A stretch of DNA of 64,000 nucleotides, from the NCBI GenBank assembly GCA_017645305.1, contig JAGCPD010000012.1, forward strand, positions 1 to 64,000, in the 5' to 3' direction. Made by a program: the position numbers and the translations under genes. This DNA is from Bacteroidaceae bacterium (GTDB taxonomy: Bacteria; Bacteroidota; Bacteroidia; Bacteroidales; Bacteroidaceae). Positions 60,657 to 64,000 of the stretch are shown here, one piece after another. The notes under the pieces are model-generated. The model saw only the letters and a program-made list of their open reading frames with translations, ran no database searches and had not been told where the DNA came from. Every line of letters begins with the position of its first letter. The first letter of the stretch is position 1.

Positions 60657-61220
60657 ATGATTGCTTTAATTGTTATCGCAGTTATTGCTGTGATTATTAT
60701 TTTTTGGGTTATTGGTATCTATAATAATTTGGTTGCGTTACGCAATAACCGCGAGAATGCTTTTGCCAACATCGATGTTCAGCTAAAGCAGCGTTATGAC
60801 CTTATCCCTAACCTTGTAAATACTGTAAAAGGCTATGCCGAGCATGAGAAAGGTTTGCTGGAACGTATAACAGCTGCTCGTACTGCTGCAATGGGTGCCA
60901 GCACTTTGAATGACAAGATTGAGGCAGAAAATGCGCTGAGCAGTGCTTTGGCAGGTTTAAAGGTTAGTGTAGAGGCATATCCTGATTTGAAGGCAAATCA
61001 GAACTTCCTGGAACTGCAAAACGAGTTGGCCGATATTGAAAACAAACTGGCTGCCGTACGCCGTTTCTTCAACAGTGCTACAAAGGAACTCAACACAGCT
61101 GTTCAGAGTTTCCCTGCAGTATTGCTTGCCGGAATGTTCGGTTTCCATCAGGAGCCTATGTTCGAGGTTCCTCAGGAAGAGCGTGCCGCTGTGCAGAAGG
61201 CTCCCGAGGTAAAGTTCTAA
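60657..61220 (+). CDS. lemA: LemA family membrane protein
   Basis: A 187-residue protein with one N-terminal membrane helix (IALIVIAVIAVIIIFWVIGIYN) and a long helical region with the family motifs LRNNRENAFANIDVQLKQRYDLIPNLVNTVKGYAEHEK, RITAARTAA and FLELQNELADIENKLAAVRRFFNSATKELNTAVQSFP. LemA proteins are of unknown biochemical role, though they often pair with htpX or related protease genes, as here, where htpX starts 9 bp downstream. The pair is therefore likely a membrane-stress unit; that is inference from context. Confidence 0.94.
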   Translation: MIALIVIAVIAVIIIFWVIGIYNNLVALRNNRENAFANIDVQLKQRYDLIPNLVNTVKGYAEHEKGLLERITAARTAAMGASTLNDKIEAENALSSALAGLKVSVEAYPDLKANQNFLELQNELADIENKLAAVRRFFNSATKELNTAVQSFPAVLLAGMFGFHQEPMFEVPQEERAAVQKAPEVKF

Positions 61221-61229
61221 ACAGGAAGA

Positions 61230-62234
61230 ATGAAGTACGTTGGTTTACATACACAGCAGGTCAACAATAATTTCAAAAGTCTGCTGCTGCTTTTTCTCTT
61301 TCCCTGTATCCTTTTAGGGATGGTGTATGTATTTTTGGTTATTCTCAATCATTTGGGAGTATCTGATCCTGCATACGGAGAGGTAGCAATGGTAGATTGG
61401 GACTATGTGAACTACGAGATGATGTGCATACTTCCCTGGGTGGTAGGCATTGTAGGCTTGTGGTTTGTCATTGCTTACTTCTCTAATACAGCCATGATTC
61501 GCCGCGCCACGGGAGCTCGTTCCTTGGAGCGAAGAGAGAACCCCCGTGTCTATAATATTGTTGAGAACCTTACCATGTCTTGCGGTATGCCTATGCCCAA
61601 GATAAATGTTATAGACGACCCGCAGCTGAATGCTTTTGCCAGCGGTATTGACAATAACAGCTATACCGTTACGGTAACAACAGGTATCTGTGACCGTTTG
61701 AACGATGAGGAGTTGGCTGGTGTGATAGCACACGAGTTAACGCATATTCGTAATCGCGATACCCGTCTGCTTATTGTCAGCATAATATTTGTCGGTATCA
61801 TGAGTACTATCCTGTCGTTAGCCGTCCGTATAATGTGGAACACCTTTATTTATGGTGGTGGTCGGCGCAGAACCAGTAGCGGCGGAAAGGGAAATGGCGG
61901 CGTTGCTATTATTGTGGTAATGCTTGTGGCATGTGTGTTGGCGGCAATAGGCTATTTGTTCACGCTCCTTACCCGCTTTGCCATCAGCAGGAAACGTGAA
62001 TATATGGCCGATGCGGGAGGTGCCGAACTCTGTGGCAATCCTCTGGCTTTGGCTTCAGCCCTTCGTAAGATAAGTGGTGACCCGGGTTTGGGACGGATAG
62101 ATCGCGAGGATGTGGCTCAGCTTTTCATCATCCATCCTCAGGCACTTAAGGGTGGCATCACATCTTTCATGAGTAGTTTGTTCAGTACGCATCCCAGCAC
62201 GGAAAGTCGTATTGCCTACCTTGAACAGTTCTAA
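61230..62234 (+). CDS. htpX: M48 family zinc metalloprotease, HtpX-like
   Basis: A 334-residue membrane protease. Two N-terminal helices (about residues 17-40 and 68-88) are followed by the zinc motif IAHELTHIRNRD (HExxH, about 168-172), two further helices (about 178-200 and 220-250), and the third ligand region AISRKREYMADAGGAELCG (Glu in the YMADAGG segment, about 254-266). HtpX degrades misfolded membrane proteins on the cytoplasmic face. It is co-transcribed with lemA and ends at a strong terminator. Confidence 0.9.
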   Translation: MKYVGLHTQQVNNNFKSLLLLFLFPCILLGMVYVFLVILNHLGVSDPAYGEVAMVDWDYVNYEMMCILPWVVGIVGLWFVIAYFSNTAMIRRATGARSLERRENPRVYNIVENLTMSCGMPMPKINVIDDPQLNAFASGIDNNSYTVTVTTGICDRLNDEELAGVIAHELTHIRNRDTRLLIVSIIFVGIMSTILSLAVRIMWNTFIYGGGRRRTSSGGKGNGGVAIIVVMLVACVLAAIGYLFTLLTRFAISRKREYMADAGGAELCGNPLALASALRKISGDPGLGRIDREDVAQLFIIHPQALKGGITSFMSSLFSTHPSTESRIAYLEQF

Positions 62235-62256
62235 GAAAAGTATATAGCTATACGCC

Positions 62257-62298
62257 AATCGGGCTTTGCGGATATTCGCAAAGCCCGATTTTCTTTTG
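62257..62298 (+). terminator. lemA-htpX terminator
   Basis: AATCGGGCTTTGCG (62257-62270) and CGCAAAGCCCGATT (62277-62290) form a perfect 14-bp stem with a 6-base loop, followed by TTCTTTT. The best rho-independent terminator in the window. Confidence 0.93.
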
Positions 62299-62372
62299 AT
62301 ACAATTTTGTCGAAGTTTGTTTGTTGGGACAAAAAAAAACGGGAAATGTAATATATAATGTGGAAAAATGTG

Positions 62373-62380
62373 TACATTTG
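62373..62380 (+). promoter_or_regulatory. -7 element of the gene at 62435
   Basis: TACATTTG followed by CGTA, 54 bp before the start codon. No clear -33 element; the leader is A-rich (AAATAATAACCAAATGAAC). Confidence 0.5.
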
Positions 62381-62434
62381 CGTACTAAATAATAACCAAA
62401 TGAACATTTATATATTAACATTAATAACAACATT

Positions 62435-64000
62435 ATGAGGAAATTTCTACTTTCAATGGCAGCGGTGCTGATGTCTCTTGCTGCAAATGCAGGTGACGGT
62501 CTTGTTGCCGTTGGTGCAAATGTTATTGTATTGCCATCCTCCTATTATGACGGTGACATAGAGTGGAAGGCCTGGACATGGGTCTATAACTCTGGTCAAG
62601 AGTATGGAGACTGGAACACAGAGAATCCAAACTACAATGTTATTTGTGCAGACGGAGAAGCTTATCCTAAGCCAGATGCTGCAGGACGTGAGTGGTATGA
62701 ACTGGGTTATGATATGTCACCAAAGGATGATGACTTAAACTGGGACATGCCTGATGATGAAGGAGAAGGCTTTATGCAGATTGTTTGGGAAGAGAATAGG
62801 GCTCCCTTCAGTACGGATGAGTATTTCAATGAAGGCCCTATGAGACCTTCAAAGTGGCCCTCTTACCAGTGGACAGGAAACAGCATCATGGCAGACATTT
62901 ATGTACGTCGTATTTTTACTACAGATCAACTGCTCTCTGGTCCCGTTTATTTGGCTTGCGGTCACGATGACGCTCCAGCAGAATACTACATCAATGGTGA
63001 GCTCGTTTTCGAGGTTACAGATGGTTGGAATACTTCAGAATACATCCAGTTGACCGATGAGCAGAAAGCACTCATCAAGATCGGTGAAGAAAACGTGATA
63101 GCTTTCCACGTTCACCAGAACTGGGGCGGAGCTTTTGCTGACTGTGGTCTTTACACCAAGCTGGAGGGTGGTCTCGATATGGGATACACCGAACCTTGGG
63201 AAGGCAAGGTGCTCTTCAATAACACGGGGGGTTATAATAATGACGGGGCTTCCCCCAGCAACAACCCCAAGCATCCCTGGTCTGCACTCTATGAAGCACA
63301 GGAAGGTGACGTTTATACCTTTACGGTTCCCGGTTCTTGTCCCGAGGAGGTGTTCGATAATGCAGACATCTATGATGACTATATGAATGAAGTAGGTGAT
63401 TTGGATCTTACTTGGAAGGAACAGCTCCAGTTCAAGACCCCCATTAGGATAGAGGATGGTGTTGATTACACATTCAAGGCAAGGCTTATGGCAGACAAGC
63501 CGTTCTCTAATGTTCTCGTAAAGCTTACGGACAACGATGACGATGAAATAGAACTTGAGTATGCAGAGGTCGCAATCGAGGCACCCGAGGAAGGTCAGGA
63601 GAATTACGAAGGAACAGAGGTAGAGCTCAGTTTCGTTGGTCAGGAAGTAAATAACTTCAAGATTGCTTTCGACTTCGGTGGCGGTGAGGAAGGTGCTACT
63701 GTTACCATCAAGGATATTTCCTTGGTTAAGGAAGGAGAAGAAGGGGACCAGGAACTCTGGGTTGGTACACACTATTTCAACTACTTCTATATGACGAAGC
63801 CTAGTGTGAATTACCTTTTCTGGGATGAAACAATTACTGACGGAGATGGTAACGAAGTTGGTGGATACAGAGAGCCTGCAAATGAAGAAGAGAAGGAACT
63901 TTCTGAAGTTGAAGTTACGCTGGAGAGGGTTGATGCTCCCGAGGTTACCGGCCGTGTTGAGACAATGGCTTGGACTCAGCCCGACTTCGATGATTCTATG
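62435..64000 (+). CDS. Secreted protein with a galactose-binding-like beta-sandwich (3' end outside the window)
   Basis: The frame starts at ATG 62435 (MRKFLLSMAAVLMSLAANA, a signal peptide) and stays open to the window edge, 522 codons. Residues about 100-240 look like the jelly-roll sugar-binding domain seen at the front of many GH2-type and other secreted hydrolases (MADIYVRRIFTTDQL, DDAPAEYYINGELVFEVTDG, GEENVIAFHVHQNWGGAFAD). A second, acidic beta-rich part follows (about 270-440, NFKIAFDFGGGEEGATVTIK). Asp/Glu content is high throughout. No catalytic domain is visible in the part present. It stands alone behind the htpX terminator. Confidence 0.8.
   Translation, partial: MRKFLLSMAAVLMSLAANAGDGLVAVGANVIVLPSSYYDGDIEWKAWTWVYNSGQEYGDWNTENPNYNVICADGEAYPKPDAAGREWYELGYDMSPKDDDLNWDMPDDEGEGFMQIVWEENRAPFSTDEYFNEGPMRPSKWPSYQWTGNSIMADIYVRRIFTTDQLLSGPVYLACGHDDAPAEYYINGELVFEVTDGWNTSEYIQLTDEQKALIKIGEENVIAFHVHQNWGGAFADCGLYTKLEGGLDMGYTEPWEGKVLFNNTGGYNNDGASPSNNPKHPWSALYEAQEGDVYTFTVPGSCPEEVFDNADIYDDYMNEVGDLDLTWKEQLQFKTPIRIEDGVDYTFKARLMADKPFSNVLVKLTDNDDDEIELEYAEVAIEAPEEGQENYEGTEVELSFVGQEVNNFKIAFDFGGGEEGATVTIKDISLVKEGEEGDQELWVGTHYFNYFYMTKPSVNYLFWDETITDGDGNEVGGYREPANEEEKELSEVEVTLERVDAPEVTGRVETMAWTQPDFDDSM

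Noticed and set aside
63035..63772. 245-codon minus-strand frame near the right edge
   Set aside because: The plus strand holds an uninterrupted frame with signal peptide and beta-sandwich motifs; the minus frame has no recognisable feature.

Overview
The window reads as Bacteroidales DNA, most likely Prevotella or a close relative. The evidence is: Bacteroidetes promoters (TTTG, 19-20 bp, TAnnTTTG) with A-rich leaders and no Shine-Dalgarno sites; a complete core of type IX secretion / gliding genes in the order porP-gldK-gldL-gldM-gldN; many secreted proteins ending in the T9SS type A sorting tail (YDLSGRK...LPKGIYIVNGKKV); and a short primary sigma factor without region 1.1. No tRNA, rRNA, CRISPR array or complete insertion sequence was seen.

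Layout. 1-4.3 kb: end of a small gene and a 1382-residue multi-discoidin protein on the minus strand. 4.4-13.6 kb: T9SS operon plus priA, driven by one clear promoter that sits between a 14-bp inverted repeat and behind three 22-bp direct repeats. 13.6-26.7 kb: minus-strand secreted genes (GH36 alpha-galactosidase, FAS1 lipoprotein, a 1719-residue discoidin/dockerin protein, a CotH-type protein). 26.9-30.0 kb: RNase R, a 14-codon remnant of a second FAS1-type gene, and a PAP2 phosphatase. 30.2-36.0 kb: plus-strand operon of GH105, GH2, a GHMP sugar kinase that looks like a galacturonokinase, and a sugar-1-phosphate nucleotidyltransferase. 36.0-46.4 kb: minus-strand GH38, a carboxypeptidase-regulatory-like protein, GH43 and GH97. 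46.8-54.2 kb: Dabb protein, potassium channel, nagA, glmM and a second CotH protein with dockerin-like and cohesin-like modules. 54.3-55.6 kb: CobW-type GTPase. 55.6-59.5 kb: replicon control region. 59.6-62.2 kb: rpoD, lemA, htpX. 62.4-64.0 kb: start of a secreted protein that runs off the window.

How the genes fit together. The secreted hydrolases and discoidin/CotH proteins are plausible clients of the secretion machine encoded at 4.7-11.1 kb; the glycoside hydrolases suggest attack on galactose-, mannose-, arabinose- and uronate-containing glycans, although no susC/susD pair is present. NagA and GlmM link amino-sugar catabolism and cell-wall synthesis.

The most striking region is 55.6-59.5 kb. 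A ParA ATPase and a small ribbon-helix-helix-like partner diverge from an initiator protein, and the space between holds nine copies of a 20-bp iteron (GGTGCGAARNNNNGGAACAC), three in one orientation and six in the other, mostly spaced in multiples of 22 bp around an AT-rich core. The initiator has a RepB/Rep_3-like body and a C-terminal module that resembles domain I of DnaA. With rpoD, priA, rnr and the T9SS genes on the same piece of DNA, this is best explained as the origin of a chromid (second chromosome), known in several Prevotella species; an integrated plasmid is the alternative. Several dispersed short repeats (7-bp periodic arrays, a GC-rich hairpin, 11-bp periodic arrays) also cut across genes and spacers, some inserting in frame into coding regions.
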